NCBI GenBank assembly: GCA_947586295.1
Contig: CANPXQ010000048.1
Location: 1 to 6,889 of the forward strand
Reading direction: 5' to 3'
Source of the DNA: an uncultured Bacilli bacterium
GTDB lineage: Bacteria > Bacillota_I > Bacilli_A > RF39 > UBA660
Length of the DNA: 6,889 nt
Shown one piece after another: positions 6,863 through 6,889 of the stretch. A model generated the notes under the pieces. That model was given only the letters and a program-made list of their open reading frames with translations, was not told the DNA's origin and did not search any database. Both the position numbers and the translations under genes were made by a program. How positions within the stretch are numbered: the stretch's first letter is position 1; every line of letters starts with the position of its first letter.

Positions 6863-6888
6863 TAATTTTTATCTTTTTTTTTTTTTTT
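6854..6888 (+). terminator. Rho-independent terminator of the chaperone operon
   Basis: AAAAGATAA (6854-6862) pairs with TTATCTTTT (6869-6877), a 9-bp stem around a 6-nt loop, and runs into an unbroken 15-T tract (6874-6888). The left arm is the last two dnaJ codons plus its stop. The stem has only one G-C pair, but the long U tract should make up for this. Confidence 0.85.
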
Positions 6889-6889
6889 G

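Overview
The window carries a complete heat-shock chaperone operon from an AT-rich, low-GC Gram-positive bacterium. The order is hrcA - grpE - dnaK - pepF (oligoendopeptidase F) - dnaJ, all on the + strand. All five genes end in TAA. The tryptophans that occur (one in DnaK, four in PepF) are encoded by TGG, and no in-frame TGA is seen, so the standard bacterial code fits and the UGA=Trp code of Mycoplasma/Spiroplasma is unlikely. DnaK lacks the insertion near residue 75-80 that E. coli DnaK has, which is a trait of monoderm bacteria. Together with HrcA/CIRCE control this points to Bacillota, probably Bacilli or a related uncultured gut lineage. The exact lineage cannot be read from this sequence.

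Layout. Positions 1-370 hold the C-terminal remnant of what looks like a GLUG-repeat surface protein, with no recognisable start region. It is closed by a hairpin terminator (367-396). The 131 bases before hrcA hold the control region: a near-perfect sigma-A-type promoter (TTGACA, 17 bp, TATAAT; 421-449), a CIRCE operator over the predicted transcription start (454-480), and a second, degenerate CIRCE-like palindrome over the -35 box (407-434). The genes follow closely: hrcA overlaps grpE by 1 nt, grpE and dnaK are 33 nt apart, dnaK and pepF are 46 nt apart with an 8-bp hairpin between them, and pepF overlaps dnaJ by 8 nt. A hairpin with a 15-T tract ends the operon and the window.

How it works together. 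HrcA represses the operon through CIRCE. DnaK (ATP-driven Hsp70), DnaJ (J-domain and zinc-finger co-chaperone) and GrpE (nucleotide exchange factor) form the folding machine. PepF, a cytosolic M3 metallopeptidase that trims short peptides, sits between dnaK and dnaJ and overlaps dnaJ, which suggests that peptide clearance is expressed together with the chaperones.

I see no unknown defence, mobile or RNA-based system here. The points most worth a second look are the double operator, the peptidase inserted in the chaperone operon, a Glu-to-Gln change close to the PepF zinc site, and hairpins that repeatedly include the stop codon of the preceding gene.
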